From Mallotus nudiflorus (Eukaryota > Streptophyta > Magnoliopsida > Malpighiales > Euphorbiaceae), in contig CANTUR010000142.1 in the NCBI GenBank assembly GCA_947683625.1, forward strand, positions 2,563,501 to 2,627,500: a stretch of 64,000 nt of DNA. The letters are read 5' to 3'. Positions 1 through 13,790 of this stretch are shown here, one piece after another. Position 1 is the stretch's first letter, and each line of letters starts with the position of its first letter. The notes beneath the pieces were generated by a model. It ran no database searches. It worked only from the letters and a program-made list of their open reading frames with translations, and was not told the origin of the DNA. The translations under genes and the position numbers were made by a program.

Positions 1-88
1 CCATAATATAACAATTTAATAAAATATTTATTAACACTGCAAATCTCAGAAATTAATTTACTATTTTATAAAATTTTGGGTTATAATA
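1..88 (-). repeat. Element A 3' LTR, first 88 bases only
   Basis: Positions 1-88 match 11173-11259, the outer end of the 5' LTR, with a few substitutions. In element orientation the LTR starts TGTTATAAC in the 5' copy; here the C is changed. The rest lies left of the window. Confidence 0.85.
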
Positions 89-106
89 ATCGTCCCCCTT
101 ACAAAA
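89..106 (-). other. Element A polypurine tract
   Basis: On the minus strand the purine-rich run TAAGGGGGACGA lies directly before the 3' LTR. This is the expected site for plus-strand priming. Elements B and E keep a similar tract next to a GGACGAATT motif. Confidence 0.8.
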
Positions 107-151
107 ATTTGTCCTCAAATTTCAAATAAAAAGAACATAATACAAGAATTC

Positions 152-3100
152 ATTGAAGAAAAAAGTAAGGGTAGGCCAACCGCATCTCAGCTTCAGTCTC
201 CCACGTGTGTTCCTCCACATTATTGCTCCTCTACAACACCTTGACCATGGAGATCTACTTCAAACGCAATTAATGAATTTGATAATCCATAATTGCAATT
301 GGCTCTTCCTCGTACGTCAAGTCTTCATTCACTTTCACACTCTTGGGTTGCAACACGTGCAAAGGGTCTGAAATGTATTTTCTCAGCATCGAGACAAGGA
401 ACACTGGATACACTTGAGATAAATTCGGGGGCAAAGCCAACTGATATGCAACCATACCCACTCTCTCTAGAATCTTGAAAGGTTTAATGTATCTCGGTGC
501 TAACTTCTGCTTCTTACTAAATCTTATCGTACCCTTCATCGGTGATACCTTTAGAAATATATAATCCCCAACCTGAAACTCCACATCCTTGCATTTCAGA
601 TTTATATAGCTCTTCTATCTGGTAGTTGCGGTTTCTAATCTTCTTCTAATAAAAGCAACCTTCTCAAGTGTATCCTAGATAATCTCAGGTCCAGTTAACT
701 TTCATTCTCCAATCACATCCTAACACAAAGAAGATCTATACTTCCTTCCGTGTAGAGCTTCATACAGTGACATTTCAATACTGCTATGGTAGCTATTATT
801 GTAAGCCACTCTACCAGTGGTAGATGATCATCCCAACTACCTCTAAGATCCATTACACACATTCTTGATATATCCTCAAGTGTTTGGATCATCCTCTCAG
901 ATTGAGCATCTGTTTGAGGGTGAAAAGTAGTACTGAAATTAAGCCTGGTGCCCATTACTTTTTACAAATTTTGCTAAAATCGAGAGGTAAACATTGAACC
1001 TCTATTAGATATAATGGAAATAGACACTCCATGAAGATACACAATATGCTTAACATACAGCTTAGCCAACTTGGCTACAGAATAAGCATTTTTAATTGTT
1101 AAAAAGTGAGTTGATTTGGTTAACCTATCCACAATCACCCTAATGGAATCATATCCATCCTTTGAATGAGGTAACCTTGTCACAAAATGCATACCAATTC
1201 TCTCCCATTTCCACTTAGGAATAGGAAAAGGTTGAAGCTTCCCAAAAGGCTTTTGATACTCAACTTTCACCTGCTGACAAGTCAAGCACTTAAAAACATA
1301 ATTAGCTACATCTTTATTTAATCCATCCTATCAGTACAAATCCTTAATGTTGAGGTACAACTTAGTAATACCTGGATGTACACTATAAGTTGTATAACGC
1401 ACTTCTTCTAGGATCTCTTCTCTCAAATTATCGATATGTGGAATGCACAATCTACCACTAATCCATAAAAACACCTTCATTATTAAGTGTAAAATCAGTG
1501 AACTTCCCTTCACGAATATTCTCCTCAAGCTTTACTAAAATAGGATCTCAGCTCTGAGTTGTCTTAATCCTATCTCTTAACACTGATTTGACTCTGAACT
1601 GAGCTAGCAGTCCTCTTGATTTGCTTATCTTCATCATTAACCCTGGATCCATTAACTCATGTAACTCTTGAATCAGAGGTCTCCTCTCCACACTAATGTG
1701 AGTAAGACTACTCAAGGACTTTCTACTTAAGGCATTTGCTACCACTTTAGCCTTGCCTAGATGGCATAGGATATCACAATCATAATCCTTCAATAATTTC
1801 GACCATCTCCTTTACCTCAAGTTTAGATCTCTCTACTGAAAAATCTACTTCAAACTATTATGATATGTGAAAGTCTCACAAGTCACTTTGTACAAATAAT
1901 ATGTCCAAATCTTAAGAGCAAAGATCACTACAGCCATCGCTAGGTCGTGAGTAGGATAAGTATGTTCATGCTTCTTCAACTGCCTAGAAACATAAGTTAT
2001 CACCCTACCATTCTGCATTAATACACAACCTAGGCTAACTCTAGAAGCACCGTAATACACAATGAACTTATTTTATCCATTATGCAAAGTTAGAACTAGA
2101 GTTGTGGTCAACTTCTCCTTCAGTAACTGAAAACTATTCTCACAAGAATCTTACCACATGAACTTCATATTCTTCTGAGTTAGGCGAGTCATAGGTGTTG
2201 CAATTCTTAAAAAATCCTGCATGAATCTCCTATAGTACCTAACCAAACCTAAAAAAATTTAAATCTCAATGACTGATGTCGGTATGGGCCATTTAGACAC
2301 TGCTTCAATCTTCTGTGGATCAACCTAAATACCATCTTTAGGCACCATGTGTCCAAGGAATGCAATACTCTCCATGTAGAAATCACACTTCGAGAATTTA
2401 GCATGAAGCTAATGTTCTCTCAGTGTCTATAGTACTATCCTCAAGTGTTATATGTGCTTATCTATACTCTTTGAATACACTAGTATATTATCAATGAAGA
2501 CTATTATAAACTAATCCATAAATAGTCCAAACACCCCATTCATCAGATCCATAAAAGTAGCTGGTGCATTAGTTAACTCGAAGGACATCACCAGAAGCTT
2601 ATAATGACCATATCTAGTGCAGAATGCCATTTTAGGAACATCGGCTTCACTGATCCATAATTGATGATAGCCTAACCTTAAGTTAATCTTAGAAAAGAAC
2701 TGTGCACTCTAAAGTTGATCAAAAAAATAATTTATCCTTAGAAGAGGATACTCGTTTTTCACTATCACTTTATTTAGCTTTCTATAATCAATGCATAGTC
2801 TCAGTGTACCATCCTTCTTCTTCACAAACAGGACTAGTGCACCCCAAGGAGAAACACTAAGTCTAATGAAACCCTTTTCTAATAAATCTTGCAACTGCTC
2901 TTTTAATTCCTTCAACTCTATAGGAGCCATTCTCTAAGGCGATATCAAAATAGGAGATATGCCTGGGACCACATCTATACAGAACTTGATCTCTCTATGA
3001 GGTGGTAAACCTAGCAACTCATCAGGAAAGACATCAGGAAACTCACAAGCTATTGGAACATCTGAGATAGGCATTTTCTCCATTAAAGTATTTCTGACTA

Positions 3101-3560
3101 GTGCTAAATATCCCTGACAATCTTTCCTTAGCTTCTTCCTAACTGTGATAGTGGAGATAAGATTATGAGGTTTAGAACTCTTATCATCCACAAACTTAAA
3201 GTCTTCATCATTCAAAATTTTGAAGATCAGCTCTTTACTCCAATAATCAACTATGACATAGTGTTGAGATAAATAATCCATACTAAGAATCACATTAGAC
3301 TCCATCACATCCAACAACACTAATTCCACTGACAATTCCCTACCTTATACTAATACCGAACACCCAGAAAGAATAATGTTAGTGTCTAACGAATCACTCA
3401 GAGGAGTAGCAATAGATAAAGGACATGCCATTCTCGAAACTTGCCAACACGACTTTGAAGCAAAAACAGGGGACACGAAAGAATGTATGGCACCTGGATC
3501 AATTAAGACTCTAGCATCTAAGTAACAAACTGAGAGTATACCTACTACAATAACATTGGG
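152..3560 (-). pseudogene. Element A pol remnant (protease, RT, RNase H, integrase, chromodomain)
   Basis: Reading leftward: aspartic protease with a DPGA-type active site (about 3330-3545), reverse transcriptase (about 2100-2960), RNase H (about 1600-2100, with YYGASRVSLG where the family has CDASRVGLG), integrase zinc and core regions (about 640-1530) and a chromodomain tail ending in WETEAEMR (about 160-290). The frame is broken by many stops and shifts. Two catalytic sites are changed: the RT FIDD reads FIDN (2488-2499), and the integrase SDRG reads SNRG (codon at 1004-1006). Both fit G-to-A transitions. No functional product is possible. Family assignment is secure; the exact domain borders are approximate. 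Confidence 0.88.
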
Positions 3561-3656
3561 TGCATGAACATCCTGTTGTGTGAGGGTGAAGACTCTGGCC
3601 TATCCTTAACCTCCATACTAGCTAGTGGAAGCTTGACCAAAGCCTCTGGCACTACC

Positions 3657-5293
3657 TATCATGACCCGAACCCGAGGGCACGTGATCGGCACTAGGGAAT
3701 GGGTAGGCATAAGGCCCCTGACACCCGTAGTAAGCCTAAAGGAAAAGACAATAAAACCATTCATATTTTAAACTTTAATTAATAACAGAATATATTATCA
3801 AACTGATTTTTCTCAAAATACACAAATTCAACTGCTTAATAAAAATGTGTTTCAACATCTCATATTATAAATTGAATTTAAATCTTATACATAAATGTAG
3901 TTTACATAAATAAATTACACAATTATATTTAAACCATACAAATCCTTAGTATATATACTACTGCAGCAGCCTAGATTAACACACAGTACAACTTACAATG
4001 ACCTACATAAAATAGCCAGTGAAGAAGAAACCCGGCGTGGAGGTAGTCTGAGGTCGAACTCCCAAGCTCCTGAAAAAAATAAATTGAGGGGAATCAGACC
4101 TCACTGAGTAAGTCAATAAAAAGAGCTGTATGGTTTGAAAACCTTTGAAAACTATATATGTTTATAGTGAAAATAATTTATAATGTATAATTATAGTTTT
4201 TGAAAAATCTCGATAGAACCCTAAACCCAAAAATCTAAATGGCCAACTGGGCCCACTTATTCCAACTAGACTACCGGTCCCTGAGAGCAAAGGCATCAAC
4301 CAAGGCACCAAGCCGTAGTCATTCACTTAATCCAAATATATGGTACTAGCGGTCCCCGAGAGCTAGGGCATCAACCGAGGCAGCCGTCCCAGTCCATTAT
4401 TAACCTTACCATCACTGGCGGTCCCCGAGAGCATAGGCTTCCACCGAGGCACTCATCCCAGTTCAACATTCATCAGTCATATATAATTCGGATCCACCTC
4501 TTAATTTCTACCATGTGCACACGGTCCTGGTGAAACCCACCAGGTAGCCCGTTCTACCAAAATTTCTCAAAACTGATTTTAAATAAATAAAATGCGCTTA
4601 AACTTTAAATAGTAGCATTAAATTAAATAAATCATATAATAGTAACATAAAAATATGAGCGCATGCATCTTTAGATAAAACACACGCACAGATCATTTTA
4701 TCGACTTACAAGATGAATGTGAAGGCTAACGACCACGCGTATGCCTTGATCTCACAGCTTCTGCTCTGAAATGCTCTAAAAGAAAAAATAATAAATCGAC
4801 TTTTAAAACAATGCTATGGAATCGAAACCAACAATCAACAAAACAATGAAATTCCAGGCTGACTCGAGGAAAACCGGGCAAGACTCGCTAGACAGGATAT
4901 AACCTAACTAACGTTAGAAATTTTACGAGTATCACGTTTTATGAGAAAATCTACCGAAATTTTGATAGAGTCTCCTTTGTAAAATGGACATCTCTCTACC
5001 TGAGGTAAAGCCAGACCTGCATAGAAAATGCACTTCTAATAACCACAAACACCCACACTCGAGTCGGGCTTCCAAAACTACATTTTGCCCCGATCGAGAT
5101 CACAACTCAATAAAATATCGAGAATTAATAACATTTATTTCAAAAATACATATTTCCCGTACACGTATACTAAAAATAAATAAAATTATATAAAATCTCA
5201 ATTATTCAAAATTAAACAATTAAATTTGCATTCCATCATCAAAATATAAATATAATTATAACCCAAATTAAAACCATTGTAATGTATTATATG

Positions 5294-5376
<83 letters not shown>

Positions 5377-6345
5377 TGAAATTTAATATTTAAAATTTAC
5401 ACTACTTAAGTAAAAATATCAATTAATTTATAAAAATTGTCTAAACCCCTTTAAATATTAATAAAACTAATTAAAACATATATTTTATCATATTTAGTGT
5501 AAAATTACATTTTTACCTCCCTATAATACATAAATTACATAATGTGCTATTAATACTAAAAAAATTCCTTAAAATTATTTAATCATCCAAAACTTATTTT
5601 CTCAATGTTAAATTCTTAATATAATTAAAACATATTAATGGCTTTTAATTTCTTCTAAAAAAAATATAATTATCCTAATAATTAAATTTTGACATAAAAT
5701 ATAAAAATTCCTAAAAATTGTATAATATTCAAAAAAATTTATTTTCTTTACTCTAAAATTAATATCAACTCATAATAACACCAAAAATACCAAATATTAT
5801 TATTATTTATTATTTTTTTAATTAATTTACGAAAATTCCTAAAATAATATTAAAATATTCAAAAATTCACCAAAAATAAAATAATTTCCAAAAATTATAC
5901 AAAAATTCCTAGGGGTAGATTGAGCTACTAGGAATCACATTTGAAAATAAAATTTGAATGAATTAAGCTAGATCAAGTCAAAAAAAAATTCAAAACCCTA
6001 GAGTTCAAAAACTAACAATCCACAAAACTCAACCAAAAACAAGATCAAAGCTTAAACTAAGCTTGGAATGTGTCTCACCGGTGCAAGAGGAGGGGATTGA
6101 CACCTGAATGGAGGGAAATGGTGGTCGGACGGAGCTTGGCTGATTATAGGAGCTATTCTCGGCTTCTCCCCGTTCCAGCGATTCCGGTAGCTCTGCAGGG
6201 GACCAAAGGTGAGGGAGGAGGAGGAGGAGGCAGCAGATGGTGGTTGGAGATGGGGGAGGTGCAGTGACGGTGGTGGTCAGGGATATCGCATGGTGAGGGA
6301 GTGGGTGAGCTTCGGTTTCTTCTTCTTCTCTTCCAAAATATATCC

Positions 6346-6400
<55 letters not shown>

Positions 6401-6485
6401 TATACTATACTATAAACTACTAATATATGTATATATATATAATATATTTATTGTACATACATGTGTGTCTAGGTGAGTATTAGTG

Positions 6486-6530
<45 letters not shown>

Positions 6531-6870
6531 ATACACTACATGAACTTATACTATATATATACATATTAATAATCATTAATATAATATATATAACTATATA
6601 TTAATATATATATTTATGCATGTATGTATATAGATAAATATTAGTACATATGTACATTTATATATACATATACTACATAAACATATACTACTTATACATA
6701 CATATGTACTCAAATTACTTTAATATACACATCTAAAACATTATTTAACCCTAAATATAATGTTAACATAAATATAATATAATATAATGCAAAAGTAATT
6801 ATTACTAATACCATTTGAGAAAAATATCCCTTTTTATTCAAATAATTATATATATATATAGGGTATTACA
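3657..6870 (-). mobile_element. Solo LTR of the element C family, nested in element A
   Basis: A 3.2 kb minus-strand LTR with no internal region. Its outer ends match the element C LTR (TGTAATACCC start; end related to TTCGAGTCGTGACA, with the terminal CA changed). It is flanked by CTACC (3652-3656) and TTACC (6871-6875), a 5 bp duplication with one change, and element A coding resumes on both sides. This fits insertion followed by LTR-LTR recombination. Inside are TA microsatellites (5289-5372, 6353-6392, 6490-6526), a GC-rich exon-like block (about 6070-6330), and the splice-like sites and hairpins described under findings. Confidence 0.9.
5289..5372. repeat. TA dinucleotide microsatellite in solo LTR
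   Basis: About 40 TA units. The same LTR site in element C (34009-34056) has about 24. Confidence 0.95.
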
Positions 6871-8122
6871 TTACCTCTGCCACCTCTACAATGCCTCTAT
6901 TGGGCGACAAACTATGATGTATTTGGATACTGAGTTAGAGGTAATTGATAAGGAGCTGGAGCTGCACTGGCAATAGACTGCTGTGGAAATTACTACTAAT
7001 AGTCAGAATAGGATATACTCTAGCGAAGTGCCCTGTCTATCTGCATTTAAAATAAGTTAATGGATATAATAGGGTCCTTGATGGACTCTCCTACATATGT
7101 GGCAATTACTGGCTGTAGATTTTTTGATACCATATCCAGAACTCTATCCACTACTACTACTGGTGGCACTAAAACTAAATCTGATAGGCCTGTGAACTCC
7201 ACCATGGCCATGTTTCATACCCTAGTGATATATGTGTTGTTGCCTCTGGTCTTGCTGAATAGAGTCTCTCTGCTGATTGTTGGAGCCTATCTAAAATGTC
7301 TAGAATGATGTGCTTTAAGATCCTCATGTCTGAACACCTCCTATATGATAATAGTCAAGCATGACTCCTTGCCTGATCAATCGGAGCTCTATCGCCTTAG
7401 CCAACTCTATCATAGACTCAAGAGGAAAGCCTAAAGTAGGCATCTAGCGAATGCAGAACCTAGTCCAATAACGTAAGTAGTGACCGTAAAATACTGATCT
7501 CTCAGTAAATCCTTTATATAGCGGCCCAATCTAAGAAACTCTCTAGTGTAGTCCTCCATTAAATTGTCACCTTTATTAATGTTGGTCAGTCGAAGTCTGA
7601 AGCTCATCTATATAGGCTTTGAGCATAATGCCTCATGAATCTCTCTCAAAACTTACCCTAGGTGTAAGTCGTTAAATGCGGCTGGATGACCTATACAAAC
7701 CAATCCAGGGATAGTTCCTTAATAGATAACTCAACGATTATAATCCTCTAGTACTCGGTGTGAGCAGTATGAGTCCTCGTCTATATAGCATGTAGAAAAT
7801 CTAGAGAACCTGTAGTCCCATAGAATGATATCCTACTGACTCTGGTATAAAATAAGGCTGGCTCTGGGTTAGACATACCCTGCTGATACACAGGCTGCAT
7901 CTGCGATACGATCAGAGGTATAGTAGCTTCCTCATACTCCTACTCTACAGGTTCCTTACCCTGTAGCTCTCTTTGCCTATGGCGACTTGTCGCTCATCGA
8001 GGTCTACCTTTACCTCTACCTCTGCGTCGAAATGGTGACTTAGGGGGTAGAACCTCATCTTGAAAAAGCTTATCATCCTCGGCCTCAACGACCAATGGAG
8101 TGACACCCGCTTGTCTCCTCAT
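6871..8122 (-). pseudogene. Element A gag remnant, 5' part
   Basis: The likely start is the ATG at 8122-8120, directly after a TTTTAG/A acceptor-like sequence. The N-terminus begins MRRQAGVTPLVVEAEDD and is followed by an Arg/Gly-rich stretch, like the gag start of element E at 53827. Further on, capsid-type sequence is visible but interrupted by stops. The 3' part of gag continues left of the nested solo LTR, at 3561-3651. Gag would form the particle shell and bind RNA; this copy cannot. Confidence 0.75.
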
Positions 8123-8301
8123 TCTAAAAGGACAAAACCAAAAAGATTCATACCAAACAGATAATAAATAGGCATCCTAACAACTATACATAAAGCTATA
8201 ACAAGGAAAACTTATCAAAGACATTGTCAAACATAATTTACTGTAGTAATTTCAAGGAAAGCATAACTCTACTAACCTAGGTTCATAATACTGAAACCTA
8301 G

Positions 8302-8313
8302 GCTCTTATACTA
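8302..8313 (-). other. Element A primer binding site, degenerate
   Basis: On the minus strand it reads TAGTATAAGAGC, two changes from TGGTATCAGAGC, the complement of the initiator tRNA-Met 3' end. It sits a few bases inside the 5' LTR. Confidence 0.8.
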
Positions 8314-8317
8314 ACTT

Positions 8318-10889
8318 TGTCACGACCCAAACTAGGGAGTCATGACTGACACTAGGGAATGGGAATTCTTATGAATCGGGAACCTATAACAAGCCTTAAA
8401 AATAAAAGAACATGCAAAGTATATAAAAAAATATCTCAGAATTAAAACTTTAATTAATATAAAATAAATCTAAATATCATAATATAAAAAAATTATATTC
8501 ATACAATTCTTAAAATATAGAAACATTATCTACTACAGTACATATACACTATTATTATAGCATTTACTAAAATACAAGGAAAGTAATGGTTCAATGTTTA
8601 CATAAGTTAATCAGGGAGGAAAGAGTCTGGCAAATAGGTCTAATAGGGAGGTATAAAGTAGAAGATCCTGAAAAAATATTGAGAGGAGTCAAACCTCATT
8701 GAATGAATTATTATTATATATATATACATACAACCTAAACACATAGATAATCAAGCATCAATACAGTAATATTTATTTATTTATATATACATGCATTTCA
8801 TACAAATGCTAAAAATCCACTTTTATTATAATAATAAATGTAGAAGAATTTTGAGTGGAGGATCGAAGCAGAATCCCTAAATTTTCATAACCTCAATCAC
8901 TAAATATCACTAGCCAACAGACTTTCCATACTCCAAAATGTTTCCTTTATCCAACTTTTAGCAATGAACTAGCCCCCAGTACATAAAAAGTCAATTGAGG
9001 ATTCGTAGTTCTATTACCGGTGCTAACTGGCCCCAAGTACCCTACAAGTCAATCGAGAATTCGCAGTCATACCCCTATTTCCATCATTCACCATAATCAT
9101 AATTTCCATATCAACATTCAAAGCCTAATTCTAGCGTACTATTGTGCAATAACACTAGCATGACCCGCTAGGTGACACATTATTCAACTATCCTCTAAAA
9201 CAATGTTATTTAAAATCACAATAAACCTGAATAATATTTATTTTCACAATGTTATAATCACATGTAAATATACAAAAAAATATAGATTCGAAATAATCAT
9301 ATAATAACAATTTAATGAATTAATGCATAATGAAAAATGATATTTATTCAAAATATAGATGCTTATAATATATTATATACATGCAATGTCTACATAAAAT
9401 AATAACTCATAGTTTAAGTGTGTTCCTTTACCTTGGCTCGGCTAGCTCGGTCTGATAGGCCTAGCACGCGGAGCAACAAAGAAAAATAATAAAAATAATA
9501 ATATATTAGAATTGAAATTCTAATTTATACTTCTAGAATTTCTAAAGAATGACTTAATTTAGGACACAACTTGACAAAAATCATAACTCAGGATTGACCC
9601 AACATTACATTTTATAAGAATTCTACTAAAAATTTGATAGAGTCTCCTCTATAAAATGCGTCTCTCCACCTAAAGTATAGGCAATCATGCACGCAAACAC
9701 ATTTCAAATACACAATATGCTCAACTTCTTGGGTTGGGCTCTTGAACTACATTTATTGCCCAATTGAGAACCAATATACTCAAAATCAATAATATAATAA
9801 TAAACATTAATAATTCACTAAAATTCATAAAAATCAATAAAACACCACAATTCAATTTATTTAGATAATAAAAACGTCAAAATATATATTTTCAAAATAA
9901 ATAATAAAACCCAAATATAATTAAATAACATTAATAAAAATCCATTTTTCAAATATTCGAAGTCAATTAGCAAAATTTACAAATAATTATTTAAATTTCT
10001 CTAATGTATAACAAAAATAGCTAAAATTTCATTTAATCATAAAAATAATAGATAAAACTATTATTTGAATATATTTCCGGAAATTATTATTAATTAGCTA
10101 AAAATAGTAAATAACTCATAAAAATTATTTTAATACTATTTATTATTAAAAAAATTATTCAAAACATAATAACTAACAATAATTTCAATTAGAATACAAA
10201 ATTCACTAATTTATACTAATTTTTTGAAAAATCTAATTTTTATATAAACATTCAAAAATTCATAATAAATAATCGGAACATAATTTCAATAAACTTTCTT
10301 GATGAAATATGCTTACAATAATTATTAGAATTTATTAAGAATAAAATACATTTTCAAGCCAGGAACAGTACCTATGAATAGTAACCGAGCTTGAAATAAT
10401 GCTCAAATCTCAACTATCTCCAAAGTTGAATTTAAATATATTTTTGGAAAGCTTACAACTTCAATTTAACTAATCTAAAGTCAATTTAACAAGAATCAAA
10501 TCAATTGAATACAAAATCAACAATTGAAACTAAGAATCCTATAATGAATTATTTAAAATTGAAGCTGAATTCAAAGTTAATCAAGCAAATTACCATAGGA
10601 GAATGAAGCTCACAAAGGAATCTTCCAAACAAGACCGGTGTGAGCTCTAACCACCACCATAAACGTCACGGCACCAAAAAGGAATAAGAAGGAGGAGGAA
10701 AGGTGATGGCAGTGGGAGGAAGGACACGTGGTGGTGGTGAGCTGGGAAGGAGCGATGGCGGCGTTGCCAAGCTCCATTGCGCAAAGGGGAGGGGGCAAGT
10801 GGTGTGATTCTGCGATGAGCAGAGGAGAAGAAGAAAAAGGGAAATTTATGGAAAAGGAAGGAAGGAAAGAGAAAGAAGGGGAGGAAAAG

Positions 10890-10939
<50 letters not shown>

Positions 10940-11259
10940 ATAAAATAATATAAAAATATATTTTTTAATTTAAATATTTTTTTCTAATTAAACTCACCAC
11001 TAAATATTAAAATATTTTAAATTATAGTACATTACATAATTCACAAATAATAATAATATTATTAAATAATATATAACAATAAATTTAAGTTTTAAATTTC
11101 AATTTAATATTAATACCATAATATAATAAAATAATTAATAATACTTAAATTTAATTTAATTGCACAAAATAATCATAATATAACAATTTAATAAAACATT
11201 TATTAACACAGTAAACTTAGAAATTAATTTAATAATTTATAAAATTTCATGTTATAACA
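8318..11259 (-). repeat. Element A 5' LTR, 2.9 kb
   Basis: Ends with TG...CA on the minus strand: TGTTATAAC at 11259 and GGGTCGTGACA at 8318. It contains a TA microsatellite (10892-10935), a GC-rich segment (about 10610-10880) and a hairpin (CATTTTATA at 9608-9616 with TATAAAATG at 9650-9658) at the place where other families carry theirs. A TTTTTTCAG acceptor-like site ends at 8668. Confidence 0.88.
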
Positions 11260-13790
11260 TTTGTTTTCAGAAAATCATGGCTACCGTCTCTAGAAGTTAG
11301 AGAAATTTGTGCCACATCTATGTAAAATATTTAATTTCTTTTTGCATCAGACACCACTAAGATGTCACTTCATTGGTAAGGTGCCACTTTATTGATTAAG
11401 GTATCACTTTTATGCACTGAGGCAGCGCCTCCATAATATCTCAAAAATGGGCTTAACGGACAATAGGCTTTATTAAAGGCCTTGATTGTAAGCTTTGCAT
11501 TGTTAGACTCATTTTGTTCAGCATTTTCATCAATATCCTATCTAACACAAGAATGAATCCAAATTAGTTATAAAAATTTAATCTACAAAAAATGAAATAA
11601 AGTTAGTTTCAAACAATAAATACAGATATGTATAAAAATGAGACATTACAAAATAATAATCTAACTAGAATCACCAACTTGATAATTTATTAAAAATGAA
11701 TATATATAAACTACTGAATTAAAATCAAACAAATAACATAAAAATTCTATCAAATATATTATTTAACAATTAATAATTCAAAAAATATTATTTATTAAAT
11801 TTATTAACATTACTTCTTGAGACTAAAATTAAAAACTAAAATTAAACAAAATATTTAACAACCTTAAATAACCTAACTTTACTAAATTAATTAAAGAACA
11901 ATTAATGATTTAATCTTTACATCCTAATTAATATAACCATCATTAATTAACAATTAAATAAAAAAAATAACTAAAATATTTCATAGAAAAAGATAATAAC
12001 CAAAAATAAAATTAATAACTAAAAAGAACAACACAATAACGTTAAATAAAATATGATCGAGAAAAATATAAATCTAAACAATACAATAGAATATAATAGA
12101 ACAAATAAAAAAAACATAACATAAATTACAGAAAATAAAAGATAATAATAAGTAAAATAATAATTATACAATAATAAACAGAGAATGATAGATTAAACAG
12201 AAGTAAGAAATGGATAAAATAAAAAACAAAAAGAAATCAAAATAAAAACAAAGAGAAAAAGAAGACAAATGACAAAGATGACAAAAAGTAGAAATTAAAA
12301 AGCAACGTCAACACTCAACAACGGTTCTATGAGTAAATGGTTCGATGAATATGAATAAACAATTGTTTTATGAAAACACGAATGACAAAGCCAACAGTGG
12401 AAGAGTAGTGATACACTACAAATCATTAACTTCATACATCCTTCATCATAGATTTTCATATATTAAAAAATTCATTCAATAACTACAATTCAATTAACAA
12501 AAATATTACCGCAATGATTGCTATCATAGAAGGAATATCCTCCACATAAATATCACTATCAATAGATTAGCTTCGAGCGGTATCATCTCTTGGACTTATT
12601 ATCAAATCAATCTCTATTGACATCTATTGTCCAAATATTAAATTGATCATTAATTTTTTCAAGTTGTCCCTCAGTAAGCTTGAATATGTGATCTTCTCTT
12701 TGCTTAACATTAAACACTACCTTTTGATTCGAACATGTAGTTTTCCAAGTTACCGTATAGCCTCCTATGATATAGGAGAATTGATGTAGAGCGGGATAGC
12801 GTGGTTAAAAATGTCAATACACAACTAAACTTTAAAATAAAGGTGCATAAGTTTCAATCCCAAAATATAGCCACAAATTTGAGAAGTTTTATTTGTATTA
12901 TTGATTGATAAAAGAAATAAGAAAATAAGCCACCTATTTATAGGGTGATACAACCCATCAATCCTAAAAATTAAATAGCATACTAGTTAAGATAGGAAAA
13001 TCAAATCCCAACTTAAATCGGAATAAAATAAAATTCAAGCTAAATATAAAACTCTTTCCATATTAAATTTAACTAGATAAAAAACAATAACGATAACAAT
13101 AACAATAATAATAATAAGATAATCCCTCCACACATAGCTTGGTGTTTTGTTTTGTTTTGTTTTTGTCTATTTGTGTATTAGAGTGTTTGATATAAACACA
13201 TACTGTTAATTCAATTTGCTGGCTAATAGAAAGCTAAAATGCAAATAATATTTAGTAAATAATTGAAAGCTAACATTAAGTAAATATAAAGATAATATGA
13301 AGTTAATAGAAAGATAGCATGAAAGCTACATAGATGTAAGCTTTTACATTAACCAGTCATACATATGTTGATACATGTATAGGATGCACAACTACCATCA
13401 CAAGTATCCAAAATTTTTAACCCAAAAAACTAAAACAAAATCAAAATTGTAACCATGATGTGCATTGCTATATGTTTTCAGTCAATAAATCATGCATAAA
13501 ACCTATCCAAAAAGACCAAAAGACACCTACATACAACATTTACAAACTAGTTAAGAGATCCATAGAGTTCTATAATTTTGGATTAACAGATTTTGCCTTT
13601 TTCCTCTGCATTGCAATATGTTCTTCCACTTCTATTTGTAGCTATCTTCTTGTGATAGCTAAGAAACTTGTGATTCATCTCTTTTAAATTTAATTTCCCT
13701 TAATGCAACCATAATAGTTAGGGTTTTTTCCCCATCATATCTTTTTCAATAGGACTAGTAAACCTAATTTATGCATCAACCTCAATTGTC
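11260..13790. other. AT-rich flank, no recognised gene
   Basis: No supported gene. Much of 11520-12420 is A-rich low complexity. On the minus strand about 12610-12765 an open stretch of roughly 50 codons reads TVTWKTTCSNQ through TEGQLEKINDQ; it looks once-coding but I do not recognise it. It may belong to the tail of the MULE or to another decayed element. Confidence 0.5.

Larger units (their letters stand above)
1..11259 (-). mobile_element. Element A: Tekay/Del-type Ty3/gypsy retrotransposon, cut by window start
   Basis: Minus-strand LTR retrotransposon. Its 5' LTR is at the right (8318-11259), followed leftward by a degenerate tRNA-Met primer site, gag, protease, reverse transcriptase, RNase H, integrase with chromodomain, a polypurine tract and the first 88 bases of the 3' LTR. 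That order and the integrase C-terminal chromodomain place it with chromoviruses; the roughly 3 kb LTRs suggest the Tekay/Del lineage (inference). A solo LTR of another family (3657-6870) splits gag from protease. Coding is destroyed by many stops and active-site changes, so it is an old copy. Its target duplication cannot be checked because the left end is outside the window. Confidence 0.9.

Noticed and set aside
6029..6415. Overlapping readings on both strands in the solo LTR and TA repeat
   Set aside because: They run into the TA microsatellite as alternating Ile/Tyr; no domain.
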